From contig NZ_JADWYX010000027.1 in the NCBI RefSeq assembly GCF_016786355.1, positions 1-48,622 on the forward strand: DNA of 48,622 nt, given 5' to 3'. The stretch is from Frankia sp. AgB1.9. GTDB taxonomy: Bacteria > Actinomycetota > Actinomycetes > Frankiales > Frankiaceae. Within the stretch, counting starts at the first letter, position 1. Each line of letters starts with the position of its first letter. Below, piece after piece: positions 8,283 through 16,580 of the stretch. The notes under the pieces are model-generated. The model saw nothing but the letters and a program-made list of their open reading frames with translations. It was not told where the DNA came from and searched no databases. The translations under genes were made by a program, and so were the position numbers.

Positions 8283-9053
8283 CTATTTCGCCGGGAATCG
8301 CTGCCCGCCGTCGATGCGGATGTTCTCCCCGTTGAGATAGGAGTTCCTTACGATCATCTCGACCAGCAGGGCGAACTCCGCCGGGTGGCCCATGCGGTGC
8401 GGGAAGACGACGGTGGAAAGCAGCTTGTCCTTCAGCTGCTGGGACGCGCTGAGCATCAGCTCGGTGCCCATCGTGCCCGGCGCGATCGCGCACACCCGGA
8501 TTCCCAGCGGCGCGAGGTCACGGGCGAGCGGCAGCGTCATGCCCAGGATGGCCGCCTTCGCCGCGGCGTACGCGACCTGCCCGGCCTGTCCCTCCAGCCC
8601 GGCGAGCGACCCCGTGTTCACCACCACCCCGCGCTGACCGTCCTCGTCGGGAGTGTTCGCCGCCATCGCGGCGGCGGCCAGCCGGGTCACGTTGAAGGTG
8701 CCGAACGCGTTCTTCGCCATGGTCGCGACGAACGTCGCCATGTCGTGCGGCTCGCCGCCGCGCCCGACGGTGCGGGCCGGCCGGGTGCCACCGCCCGCGA
8801 CGTTGACCACGACCGACAGGGTTCCGAGGGCCTGGGCCGCGTCGATCGCGCTCTGGACGTCGCGGTCGTCGGTGACGTCCCCGGGTATCGCGGCGACCGT
8901 CGGCCCGAGCTCGGCCGCGAGCGCGGTCGTGCGCTCCTCGTCCCGGTCGAACACCGCGACGCCGACCCCGAGGCCGACCAGCTGGCGGACCGTCGCGGCG
9001 CCGAGCCCGCCGGCACCGCCCGTCACGATCGCCGACGACTCCGTGATCTTCAT
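8283..9053 (-). CDS. SDR-family 3-hydroxyacyl-CoA dehydrogenase-like oxidoreductase
   Basis: A 256-residue classical short-chain dehydrogenase. The NAD-binding TGGAGGLG is near residue 11 and Asp-36-type DRDEE suggests NAD preference. NVAGGG, the catalytic Ser in NTGSLAG, and YAAAK (Tyr-Lys pair) follow. The C-terminal GENIRIDGGQRF and overall length resemble type II 3-hydroxyacyl-CoA dehydrogenases (HSD17B10-like). That fits beta-oxidation together with the adjacent CoA ligase. The NTF2-like gene lies 33 bp upstream, so a three-gene leftward operon 9671-6676 is likely. Confidence 0.88.
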   Translation of the reverse strand: MKITESSAIVTGGAGGLGAATVRQLVGLGVGVAVFDRDEERTTALAAELGPTVAAIPGDVTDDRDVQSAIDAAQALGTLSVVVNVAGGGTRPARTVGRGGEPHDMATFVATMAKNAFGTFNVTRLAAAAMAANTPDEDGQRGVVVNTGSLAGLEGQAGQVAYAAAKAAILGMTLPLARDLAPLGIRVCAIAPGTMGTELMLSASQQLKDKLLSTVVFPHRMGHPAEFALLVEMIVRNSYLNGENIRIDGGQRFPAK

Positions 9054-9086
9054 GACTCTGTGATCCTCATGGTCTCGGCTCCCTGG

Positions 9087-9671
9087 TCAGCTGGTGGGAT
9101 CGCGGTGGTCGACGAGCGCGAGGTACCGAGCCGGATCCGGCATCACGCCATTCCGACGCACCGACGACTCGGACGCCTCGACGTTCATGTAGAGCACCTC
9201 GGACGTCATGACACCGTCGGCGAACCGGATGAAGAACGCGACCGGCACGGTGGTGAGGCACAGGTCCTCGGGCGCCACCTCCGGCCGGCCCTGCCGGGCG
9301 GCGACCGACCCGTTCGTCATGATGTTGAGCGTTCCCTGGCCCGCGATCGAGCCGTCCTCCACGACGAGATCCTCGAAATGGATCCACATCATCACCCCGC
9401 CTTGTGCGGCGGCCTGGCGGCGGAAGCCCTTGAGGAGGGTTTCGCGGTCGGTCGTGGTCGTGGCACCGCGCGCGTGCGTCACCAGTGCGAAGGACGGTGC
9501 GAGCGTCGGCTCGACCCGGTCTGCGTCGCCGAACAGCTCGCCGGCGAGGCGCTCGCGCAGCGCCCGTAGGACGGCTGGCCCAGAATCGCCGTCAAGCCGG
9601 CCGTCAATGAGCCGGAAGGCTTGCAGGATGTCTTTCTCACCCGGCCATTCCAGCGCCGTCACGCCGAACAC
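9087..9671 (-). CDS. NTF2-like / SnoaL-type protein
   Basis: A 194-residue protein with the alpha+beta cone signature of the nuclear transport factor 2 superfamily. Helices at the N-terminus (VLRALRERLAGELFGDADRVEPTLA, read in two parts) precede curved strands around THARGATTTTDRETLLKGF and MMWIHFEDLVVEDGSIAGQG. These folds serve as isomerases, cyclases, dehydratases or ligand binders. No catalytic His/Asp pair can be assigned confidently. The only in-frame initiator is GTG at 9671, since a stop lies upstream. It is the first gene of the operon with the SDR and the CoA ligase. Confidence 0.75.
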   Translation of the reverse strand: MFGVTALEWPGEKDILQAFRLIDGRLDGDSGPAVLRALRERLAGELFGDADRVEPTLAPSFALVTHARGATTTTDRETLLKGFRRQAAAQGGVMMWIHFEDLVVEDGSIAGQGTLNIMTNGSVAARQGRPEVAPEDLCLTTVPVAFFIRFADGVMTSEVLYMNVEASESSVRRNGVMPDPARYLALVDHRDPTS

Positions 9672-9944
9672 CGCCGACGCCTGACAGTCGCGTCGGCGGC
9701 GACTTTCCGTCGCTGCTCATGATTCCCGGGAACTGTCACCGGTGGCTTCCCGATCGATAGCATCTATCTCCCCACTCGACGCGGTCGGCCGCTATCCAAC
9801 GCGGCCGGTGGGCTGGTTCCAACAGTGGCGAGACCCCCGGCCGGCGAGTACCGTCGGACGCGTACTGTCGAACGCGGCAGGACGTCAACAATCGCGGCGC
9901 CACAATCACGTTTCCGTGGCCGTGACCGAAGGAAGATGGCGAAG

Positions 9945-10796
9945 ATGACGAGCGAAGTCGACGGCCTGTCGGTACTTGTCACGGGCGGCGGTACGGGCAT
10001 CGGCGCTGGCATTGCGCGAAGGCTCGCGAGCAATGGCGCGTGGGTGACCATCTGCGGCCGTACGGAATCCTCGCTGCGCACCACGGCTGACGCGATCAAC
10101 GCGGAGGCCGGTCGCGCGGCCGTGCAGTTCCAGGTCGCCGACGTCACCAGTGAGCCGGACGTGCAGCGGGTCGTGGCCTTCGCCGCCGACTGGCGCGGCC
10201 AGCTCGACGGGGTGGTCGCGAACGCCGGCGGCGGTGGCGCGCTCGCGCCGATGCACACCCAGGAGGTCGCGGAGTACCTCCGCGTGCTGACCCTGAACAT
10301 CATCGGCACGCTGCTGCTGGTGAAGTCGGCGGTGCCGCTGTTCGCCCGGTCCGGTTCCGGCTCGTTCGTCGCCATCTCGTCGATCGCCGGCGACGTGACG
10401 CATCCCTACTTCGGGGCCTACCCCGTCGCCAAGGCCGGTGTCGAGGAGCTCGTGCGCAACGCGGCCGACGAGTACGGCGCGGCGGGCCTCCGGTTCAACG
10501 CGGTCCGGCCGGGGCTGACGTCGACGGAGATCGTCAGCTTCATCGCCCCCGGCACGCCGGTCTACCAGAGCTATGACGAGAACACCCCGCTCGGCGGTGC
10601 CTCCGACGTCGACGACATCGCCCAGCTCGTCAGCTTCCTGCTCTCGTCGCGGGCCAGCCGGGTCACCGGCCAGGTCATCAACGTCGACGGCGGGCTCGGC
10701 CTGCGCCGGGGCCCGGACTACTCGTCGATGGTCGAGCGCCGGTTCGGCGGCCGCGACGCGGTGCTCGGCCGGGCGGAGCCGGCCGCCAGGCGCTGA
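9945..10796 (+). CDS. SDR-family oxidoreductase
   Basis: A 283-residue short-chain dehydrogenase: TGGGTGIG for cofactor binding, NAGGGG, the catalytic Ser in ISSIAG, and YPVAK for the catalytic Tyr/Lys. CGRTE after strand two has an Arg, which favours NADP. The C-terminal tail (SSMVERRFGGRDAVLG) is longer than in its neighbours. Two close ATGs (9936 and 9945) are possible; I prefer 9945 because AAGGA is 11 bases before it and too close to the first. It is divergent from the 9671-6676 operon over a 270-bp gap, and the ALDH gene converges on it. Confidence 0.88.
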   Translation: MTSEVDGLSVLVTGGGTGIGAGIARRLASNGAWVTICGRTESSLRTTADAINAEAGRAAVQFQVADVTSEPDVQRVVAFAADWRGQLDGVVANAGGGGALAPMHTQEVAEYLRVLTLNIIGTLLLVKSAVPLFARSGSGSFVAISSIAGDVTHPYFGAYPVAKAGVEELVRNAADEYGAAGLRFNAVRPGLTSTEIVSFIAPGTPVYQSYDENTPLGGASDVDDIAQLVSFLLSSRASRVTGQVINVDGGLGLRRGPDYSSMVERRFGGRDAVLGRAEPAARR

Positions 10797-10885
10797 CCGG
10801 GGCGCTGACCTGTGCGGTGGCCGTCGCCCCTGGCGGCGGCCCCCGCGGCGGGCGCGCCCGGTGCCCGCCCGCGAGGCGGCGGCCG

Positions 10886-12346
10886 TCACGGCGAACCGGG
10901 CAGGGACGTTCCGGCCGGGACCGTCATGGTCTTCGCGTCGAGGTAGGCGTGCAGGCCCTCCGGTCCCAGCTCCCGTCCGAGGCCCGACTGCTTCATCCCA
11001 CCGAAGGGCGCGGCCGGGTCCAGCGAGAGGCCGTTGACGCCGAAGGACCCGGTACGGATGCGCCGCCCGATCTCCAGCCCGCGCTCGACATCCCCGGTCC
11101 AGACGGTGCCGTGCAGGCCGAAGTCCGTGCCGTTCGCGATGGCGACGGCGTCGTCCTCGTCGTCGTACGGGATGAAGGCGACGACCGGGCCGAAGATCTC
11201 CTCCTGCGCGATCCGCATGCCGGCGTCGACGTCGCGGAACACGGTGGGCTCGACGTACCAGCCGCGGTCGAGGCCGGCGGGCTTGCCGCCGCCGGTGACG
11301 ACCGTGGCGCCCTCGCCGCGCCCGATCTCGATGTAGCCGAGCACCCGGTCGCGCTGCCTGCGCGAGATCAGCGGGCCGAGGAAGGTCCCGCGGTCCGCGG
11401 GGTCGCCGACCGGCAGCGCGCTCACCGAGGCGGCGAACAGCTCGACCGCCTCGTCGTAGCGCTCGCGGGAGACGAGGATGCGCGACTGCGCGACACAGAA
11501 CTGGCCGCTGAGGAAGAGGCTCACCATGGTGAGCCGGGCCATCGCCGTGGGCAGGTCGATGTCGTCCAGGACGATCGCCGCCGACTTGCCGCCCAGCTCC
11601 AGGGTCACCCGCTTGAGCTGGGCGCCGGCCAGGCCGGCGATGCGCTTGCCGACGGCGGTGCTCCCGGTGAAGGCGATCTTGTCGATTCCCGGGTGGGTGA
11701 CGAGCAGCTCGCTCGACGCCGGCCCCGCGGCGAGCACGTTCAGCACACCAGGCGGCAGGCCAGCGGCGAGGGCGGCCTCGGCGACGACGTTGGCGTGCAG
11801 CGGGGTCTCCGGCGCGGACTTGAGCACGATCGTGCAGCCGGCGGCCAGCGCGGGCGCCACCTTCATCATCCCCAGGAAGAAGGGGACGTTCCACGGCACG
11901 ATCGCGGCGACGGTCCCGACCGGCTCGTGGCGGACTATCAGCGGGGAGTAGCGCCCGGCCCGCGGTGACTCCAGCTCGAGCGCCGCGGCGGACTCGGCGT
12001 AGTAGCGCACGACGTCCAGGCCGTTGTCGACCTGCGCCGGGCGCACGACCGAGACGGGTGTGCCGTTCTCCAGCGTGATCGTCCGGCCCAGCTCGTCCGC
12101 CCGCGCGGTCAGCTCACCGAGGAAAAGCTCCAGGACCCGGGCCCGCTCGGCCGGGGGCAGCCGCGGCCAGGGGCCCTCGTCGAACGCCAGGCGCGCCGCC
12201 GAGACAGCGGCGTCGACGTCGGCGGCTCCCGCGTCCGGTACCCGTCCCACCACCTCCTCGGTGCTGGGCGACCGGACGTCGAGGTAGCTCTCGGAGGTCG
12301 CCGGAACCCACTTTCCCCCGATGAAGACCTCGTTGGTCACCGACAT
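10886..12346 (-). CDS. Aldehyde dehydrogenase (NAD(P)+)
   Basis: A 486-residue ALDH-superfamily enzyme of normal length. Key positions are PWNVP (Asn about 153), FTGSTAVGK, the general base Glu in LELGGKS (about 250), the nucleophile Cys in GQFCVAQSR (about 284), and EEIFGPVV. It would oxidise an aldehyde to the acid that the CoA ligases activate, in sequence with the alcohol dehydrogenase at 13250. GAGGAG precedes the ATG by about 8 bases. It is divergent from a TetR gene over a 157-bp gap that carries a degraded copy of the island operator. Confidence 0.93.
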   Translation of the reverse strand: MSVTNEVFIGGKWVPATSESYLDVRSPSTEEVVGRVPDAGAADVDAAVSAARLAFDEGPWPRLPPAERARVLELFLGELTARADELGRTITLENGTPVSVVRPAQVDNGLDVVRYYAESAAALELESPRAGRYSPLIVRHEPVGTVAAIVPWNVPFFLGMMKVAPALAAGCTIVLKSAPETPLHANVVAEAALAAGLPPGVLNVLAAGPASSELLVTHPGIDKIAFTGSTAVGKRIAGLAGAQLKRVTLELGGKSAAIVLDDIDLPTAMARLTMVSLFLSGQFCVAQSRILVSRERYDEAVELFAASVSALPVGDPADRGTFLGPLISRRQRDRVLGYIEIGRGEGATVVTGGGKPAGLDRGWYVEPTVFRDVDAGMRIAQEEIFGPVVAFIPYDDEDDAVAIANGTDFGLHGTVWTGDVERGLEIGRRIRTGSFGVNGLSLDPAAPFGGMKQSGLGRELGPEGLHAYLDAKTMTVPAGTSLPGSP

Positions 12347-12407
12347 CCGGGTGCTCCTCTCGTTGGCCAGCCGGCCAGCCCGCGGCGCCGTCCGAGACAG
12401 AACCTAC

Positions 12408-12429
12408 TCAATGTCGCATGTCGAGTCGA
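12408..12429. promoter_or_regulatory. Degenerate copy of the TCGA-box operator
   Basis: TCAA, TCGC, TCGA and TCGA boxes occur here but with 6-, 7- and 5-bp steps instead of the regular 6-bp pitch. It lies between the divergent ALDH and TetR genes. It is a weak candidate of the family described at 13172, 34632 and 41893. Confidence 0.35.
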
Positions 12430-12491
12430 TTGGTTGCCAGCGTCTCATCACACCTCGGGCTCGCGGCCCGAACTGGACGATCGACCGCCCT

Positions 12492-12503
12492 TACCATTGC
12501 CCC
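12492..12503 (+). promoter_or_regulatory. Putative -10 box for a leaderless TetR transcript
   Basis: TACCAT is followed after 6 bp by the ATG of the TetR gene and there is no ribosome-binding site. This spacing places transcription start at the initiator codon. The same layout (TAGCAT, 6 bp, ATG) is seen before the response-regulator gene at 43605. Confidence 0.45.
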
Positions 12504-13151
12504 ATGGCTGTGACCGCGGGCGAGCAGGACGGAGGGCAGCGCACCGCCGGCTGGTGGGGCAGCGAGAGCGCACTGCTGGACGACACGGAGGCGCGGCGCC
12601 GCCTCGTCGCGGCGACGGTCCGGTGCGTGCTGCGCCGTGGCGACCGCCGCATCCGGGTCGAGGAGGTGGCCACCGAGGCCGGCGTCTCCCGTTCGACGGT
12701 CTACCGGTACTTCAAGACCCGCGACGACCTGATCCTCGCGGTGCTGCTCAGCAGGGTCGATTCCGCCATGTCGGGCGTGCTGAGCACGCTGCCGCGGCCC
12801 GAGGACGCCGCCCAGTCCATCTCGGACGTGTTCCTGAAGTCCGTGCGCCTGGTCAACGGCGATGCCATCAGCGAGGCGATCTTCTCGGACGGGAGCCGGC
12901 CGTTCAGCGAGTCGCCGGGGCTCACCGCCGAGCCGATCGTCGACGCCGTGCACCGCCACCTCGGCCCGCTGCTGACCGGCTGGCTCGCCGACGGCCAGCT
13001 GTACCCGGACCTGGACCTGCGGGAGACGACCCGCTGGCTGATCGCGGCCGGGTCGCTGCTCCTGGCACCGCCGTGGTCCACCTGGTCGCCGGGCCGGCAG
13101 CGCGCCTTCGTCGAGACGCATGTGGTGCGCGCGCTCGTCCGCCCAGCCTGA
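12504..13151 (+). CDS. TetR-family transcriptional regulator (first of three)
   Basis: A 215-residue repressor-type protein. The N-terminal helix-turn-helix is at about 51-71 (VEEVATEAGVSRSTVYRYF), followed by a ligand-binding helical domain with KTRDDLILAVLLSRV. It stands between the divergent ALDH gene and the ADH operon, each with an operator-like site in its promoter. That makes it a prime candidate for controlling the TCGA-box regulon. I chose the ATG at 12504, which is the last ATG before the conserved region. A longer frame reaching back to 12321 would overlap the ALDH start and lacks coding bias. Confidence 0.85.
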   Translation: MAVTAGEQDGGQRTAGWWGSESALLDDTEARRRLVAATVRCVLRRGDRRIRVEEVATEAGVSRSTVYRYFKTRDDLILAVLLSRVDSAMSGVLSTLPRPEDAAQSISDVFLKSVRLVNGDAISEAIFSDGSRPFSESPGLTAEPIVDAVHRHLGPLLTGWLADGQLYPDLDLRETTRWLIAAGSLLLAPPWSTWSPGRQRAFVETHVVRALVRPA

Positions 13152-13171
13152 GACGGCTCAACTTGAGTTCG

Positions 13172-13193
13172 TTGAACTTGACGTCAACCTCGA
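13172..13193. promoter_or_regulatory. TCGA-box operator, site B (before the ADH operon)
   Basis: The boxes TTGA, TTGA, TCAA and TCGA sit on a 6-bp pitch around a central TTGACGTCAA palindrome (13178-13187). The site ends 56 bp before the alcohol dehydrogenase start. All four boxes match the consensus TNGA-TNGA-TCNA-TCNA derived from the sites in this window. Confidence 0.7.
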
Positions 13194-13249
13194 CATCGGC
13201 CTAGCGTTCATCCCGCCCTGATCGCGGGAAGACGAAAGGTCGGTCCCAG

Positions 13250-14365
13250 ATGGTGAGTTCCCGGGCGGCCCTGCTCTACGGCCCCGGCCAGGACTTCAAG
13301 ATCGAGACGGTCGAGATCGACGCCCCCCGCGCGGGCGAGGTCCTGATCGACGTGCGGGCCTGCGGCCTGTGCCATTCCGACGAGCACGCCCGCACCGGTG
13401 ACATGCCGATGCCGCACTACCCCATGATCTGCGGCCACGAGGGCGCCGGCGAGGTCGTCGAGGTCGGGCCGGGCGTCACCTCGGTCCGCCCTGGCGACCA
13501 CGTGGCGATGTCGTTCGTGCCGTCCTGCGGGAACTGCGCGCTGTGCCGCAGCGGCCGCGCGTTCCTGTGCGACGACGGCCGCAAGCTGTTCGACCTCGGC
13601 ATGATGACCGACGGGCGGGTCGCCCACCGGATCGGTGACACGCCGGTGGCCCGGTACACCCAGCTCGGCGCCTTCGCCGAGCGCCAGCTGCTCGCCGAGA
13701 CGTCGGTCGTCAAAATCGACCCGTCGGTGCCCTGGACCGTCGCCGCGCTCGTGTCCTGCGGTGTCGCGACCGGGTTCGGCTCGGCGGTCAACCGCGCCGA
13801 GGTGAAGCCGGGCGACAGCGTCGTCGTCCTGGGCCTCGGCGGCATCGGGGTCAGCGCCGTGCAGGGCGCGCGGATCGCCGGCGCGCGGCAGGTCTTCGCG
13901 GTCGACCCGGTGGAGTTCAAGCGTGAGCAGGCGCTGCGCCTCGGCGCCACCCACGCGTTCGCGTCCATCGACGAGGCCGAAGGCGAGATCCGGCGGCTGA
14001 CCCACGGCGCGATGTGCGAGTCGGTCATCTGCGCGTTCTCGGTGATGCGCTCGGAGCTGCTGGAGCCGGCGCTCGGCCTGACCGGGAAGGACGGCACCTG
14101 TGTCGTCACCGCGGTCGCGCCGTTCCGCCAGGCGACGGTCGACCTCAACCTGTTCACGCTGGCCATGACCAACAAGCAGATCCGTGGCAGCCTGTACGGC
14201 TCGCAGAGCCCCCGCGTCGCGATCCCGAAGCTGCTCGGCCTCTACCAGGCCGGCCTCCTGAAGATCGACGAACTGGTAACCCGGACGTACACCCTCGACC
14301 AGGTCAACGACGGCTACGCCGATCTGGAGGCCGGCCGGATCCTGCGCGGGGCGATCGTCTTCTGA
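13250..14365 (+). CDS. NDMA-dependent (nicotinoprotein) zinc alcohol dehydrogenase
   Basis: A 371-residue medium-chain dehydrogenase. Catalytic zinc ligands are Cys41 (CGLCHSDEH), His63 (GHEGAG) and Cys170 (ALVSCG). Structural zinc ligands are Cys 93, 96, 99 and 107. The Rossmann motif GLGGIG is at about 195-200. The pattern SFVPSCGNCALC and VDPVEFKREQALRLGATHA is that of the Rxyl_3153/NDMA-dependent family. These enzymes keep NAD bound and hand electrons to mycofactocin rather than free NAD. It is the first gene of a three-gene operon (SDR 74 bp later, then LLM), preceded by operator site B. Confidence 0.9.
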   Translation: MVSSRAALLYGPGQDFKIETVEIDAPRAGEVLIDVRACGLCHSDEHARTGDMPMPHYPMICGHEGAGEVVEVGPGVTSVRPGDHVAMSFVPSCGNCALCRSGRAFLCDDGRKLFDLGMMTDGRVAHRIGDTPVARYTQLGAFAERQLLAETSVVKIDPSVPWTVAALVSCGVATGFGSAVNRAEVKPGDSVVVLGLGGIGVSAVQGARIAGARQVFAVDPVEFKREQALRLGATHAFASIDEAEGEIRRLTHGAMCESVICAFSVMRSELLEPALGLTGKDGTCVVTAVAPFRQATVDLNLFTLAMTNKQIRGSLYGSQSPRVAIPKLLGLYQAGLLKIDELVTRTYTLDQVNDGYADLEAGRILRGAIVF

Positions 14366-14439
14366 GGCCGCGGCCAGCAACCGGCGGCGGGACGACCCGC
14401 TCGCACAGCACAGAGGCTCAGTCGGACGACGGAGGCGAC

Positions 14440-15303
14440 ATGGTCAGCAGGGACGTGGCGGTCATCATCGGGGTGGGCGGGATGGGCACGGCCATCGCGC
14501 GCCGGCTGGGCTCGGGGCGCAGGCTGCTGCTCGCCGACCGGGACGAACGCACGCTGAAAGCCGCGCGGGACGCGTTAGCGGCTGAGGGGCACGAGGTCGC
14601 CATCCAGGCGGTGGACGTGGCCGAGCCGGAGTCGATGGCGTCGCTCGCGGCCACCGCGGGCGACCTCGGGCCGGTCACGCACCTGGCGCACACCGCAGGG
14701 CTCTCGCCGGTCCAGGCGAAGCCGGCCGACATCCTGCGGGTCGACCTGCTCGGCGTCGCGCTGTTTCTCGACGACTTCGCCGGCGTTGTCGCGCCCGGCG
14801 GCGCCGGGGTCGTCATCGCCAGCACGGCCGGCCATTTCGCGCCCACGCTGACGCCCGACCAGGAGACGGCGCTCGCGCTGACGCCCGCCGCCGAGCTCGC
14901 GCGGCTGCCGTTCCTGTCCCCGGACCTGGTGACGGACCAGGCCCAGGCCTACTGCCTGGCCAAGGTGGGGAACCTGATCCGGGTCCGCGCGGCCGCGAAG
15001 CTCTGGGGCCGGCGCGACGCCCGGGTGAACTCGGTCAGCCCGGGCGTCGTCTCGACGCCGATGGGCCGCCAGGAGCTCGCCGGGCCGTGGGGCGCGGCGA
15101 TGCAGGCGCAGGTCGACAGCGCACCGGCGAAGCGCGTCGGCACCCCCGATGACGTCGCCGACGCCGTGTCGTTCCTGCTCGGCCAGCGGGCGTCGTTCAT
15201 CACCGGGACGGACCTGGTCGTCGACGGCGGGGCGGTCGCGATCTACCGGCGCAGCGGATGGACCGCGCGCGCGAAGAGCGCCACGGGCGCGGACAGGGAC
15301 TGA
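14440..15303 (+). CDS. SDR-family oxidoreductase, atypical cofactor loop
   Basis: A 287-residue short-chain dehydrogenase with GVGGMGTA in place of the usual TGxxxGIG. The Ser in VVIASTAGHF and the YCLAK Tyr/Lys pair are present. There is a Leu/Thr-rich insertion of about 30 residues between the catalytic Ser and Tyr (LTPDQETALALTPAAELARL). This would extend the substrate side of the active site and suggests a bulky substrate. C-terminal FITGTDLVVDGG is typical. GGAGG is 4 bp before the ATG. The next gene starts 1 bp after the stop, so the two are co-translated. Confidence 0.85.
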   Translation: MVSRDVAVIIGVGGMGTAIARRLGSGRRLLLADRDERTLKAARDALAAEGHEVAIQAVDVAEPESMASLAATAGDLGPVTHLAHTAGLSPVQAKPADILRVDLLGVALFLDDFAGVVAPGGAGVVIASTAGHFAPTLTPDQETALALTPAAELARLPFLSPDLVTDQAQAYCLAKVGNLIRVRAAAKLWGRRDARVNSVSPGVVSTPMGRQELAGPWGAAMQAQVDSAPAKRVGTPDDVADAVSFLLGQRASFITGTDLVVDGGAVAIYRRSGWTARAKSATGADRD

Positions 15304-15304
15304 C

Positions 15305-16183
15305 GTGAATCTTTCTGGTGTGGGCGTGTGGAGCCAGCAGCTGCGCTACGGCGACCCGGCCGAGATGGCCGAGGCGGCGGCCGAGCTGGAGGAGCTCGGC
15401 TTCGGCGCGCTGTGGATCCCCGACATGGGCGGCCCGTCGTTCGAGGCCGTCGAGCGTCTGCTCGCCGCGACGCGCCGGGTGGTCGTGGCGACCGGCGTGC
15501 TGAACATCTGGAACTACGTTCCGGCCGAGGTGGCCGCCGGGTACGCCGCGCTGTCCGCCAACTACGGCGACCGTTTCCTGCTGGGCATCGGGGTGAGCCA
15601 CGCGATCGCCGTCGACGCCGGCCGCTACCGGCGGCCGCTCACCGCGATGGCCGAGTTCCTCGACGGCCTCGACGCCGCCGAGCCGACCGTCCCCGCCGAG
15701 CGGCGGGTCCTCGCGGCGCTCGGCCCCAAGATGCTCGACCTCGCGGCGAAGCGGGCCAGGGGCGTCCACCCCTACCTGGTCACTCCCGAACACACCCGGA
15801 TCGCCCGCGAGGCCGTCGGGGACGGCCCCCTGGTGCTGCCGGAGCAGGCCGTGATCCTCTGCGCGGACAAGGACGAGGCGCACGCGGTCGGCGGGGCCTG
15901 GCTGCGGGGCTACCTCTCGCTGCCCAACTACGCCAACAGCCTGGTCCGGCTCGGTTTCCCGGCCGACGAGGTGGCGTCGGTGAGTGACCGCGTGTTCGAC
16001 GCGATGATCGCGTGGGGTGATGAGGAAGCGATCATGAGGCGGGTGGCCGAGCACCAGGCCGCCGGCGCGGACCACGTCTGCCTGCAGGTTCTCGCCGCCG
16101 ACCAGCAGGCGCTTCCCCTGGCGCAGTGGCGCCGGCTGGCCGCGGCGCTGCCCGCGGCCGTCACCCGAACGCCTCCAGCGTGA
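15305..16183 (+). CDS. LLM-class F420-dependent oxidoreductase
   Basis: A 292-residue luciferase-like TIM-barrel protein. It shows the family N-terminus (VGVWSQQLRYGDPAE), ELGFGALWIPDMGG, VATGVLNIWNYVP, the GDRFLLGIGVSH turn and a C-terminal GADHVCLQVL strand. It would carry out hydride transfer with F420H2/F420 on a hydrophobic substrate. It resembles the MSMEG_4141-type subfamily, though I cannot check this. GTG lies one base after the SDR stop, making it the third gene of the ADH operon. Its 3' end overlaps the convergent NTF2-like gene by 23 bp. Confidence 0.88.
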   Translation: MNLSGVGVWSQQLRYGDPAEMAEAAAELEELGFGALWIPDMGGPSFEAVERLLAATRRVVVATGVLNIWNYVPAEVAAGYAALSANYGDRFLLGIGVSHAIAVDAGRYRRPLTAMAEFLDGLDAAEPTVPAERRVLAALGPKMLDLAAKRARGVHPYLVTPEHTRIAREAVGDGPLVLPEQAVILCADKDEAHAVGGAWLRGYLSLPNYANSLVRLGFPADEVASVSDRVFDAMIAWGDEEAIMRRVAEHQAAGADHVCLQVLAADQQALPLAQWRRLAAALPAAVTRTPPA

Positions 16184-16580
16184 GCACCTCCCGCCGGGCG
16201 ATCCGCCACTCGCCGTCGACTCTGACGAACTGGTCGTGGTAGCGCCCGGCGATCGCCGGGACGAGCCGGCCTGAGGCGAAGCGCAGGAAGACGAAGTCCG
16301 ACGCCGCGAGGACCCGGTCGTCGCGGTCGCCGTCGGGCTCGTACACCTCGTTCACCGTGAGGTGCTTCCCGCGCTGCTGGGGCCGGCTCTGCGTGTCGCG
16401 GAAGAACGCGAGCAGCTCGGCGGAGCCGTGGGCCGACCGGTTCCCGTAGGTGAAGACGGCGTCCGCGGTGAACAGCGCCACGAGGCCCTCGAAGTCCGCG
16501 TCGTCGCAGCGGTGGCAGTAGCGGGCCAGCGTCATGTGGATGGCGAACTGGTCCGCGAGCCCTACCTCGTTCGCCGTCAT
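16161..16580 (-). CDS. SnoaL-like / NTF2-family protein
   Basis: A 139-residue protein with the SnoaL_4 pattern. A leading helix (QFAIHMTLARYCHRCDDADF) is followed by FTADAVFTYGN, SAELLAFF, HLTVNEVYEP and a final strand DGEWRIARREVLTLEAF. Such proteins often act as small isomerases, dehydratases or hydratases in steroid and aromatic catabolism; the His/Asp pair near 20-26 may be functional. Its ATG overlaps the stop of the enoyl-CoA hydratase gene (ATGA), so it is the last gene of the leftward operon from 19673. Confidence 0.82.
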   Translation of the reverse strand: MTANEVGLADQFAIHMTLARYCHRCDDADFEGLVALFTADAVFTYGNRSAHGSAELLAFFRDTQSRPQQRGKHLTVNEVYEPDGDRDDRVLAASDFVFLRFASGRLVPAIAGRYHDQFVRVDGEWRIARREVLTLEAFG

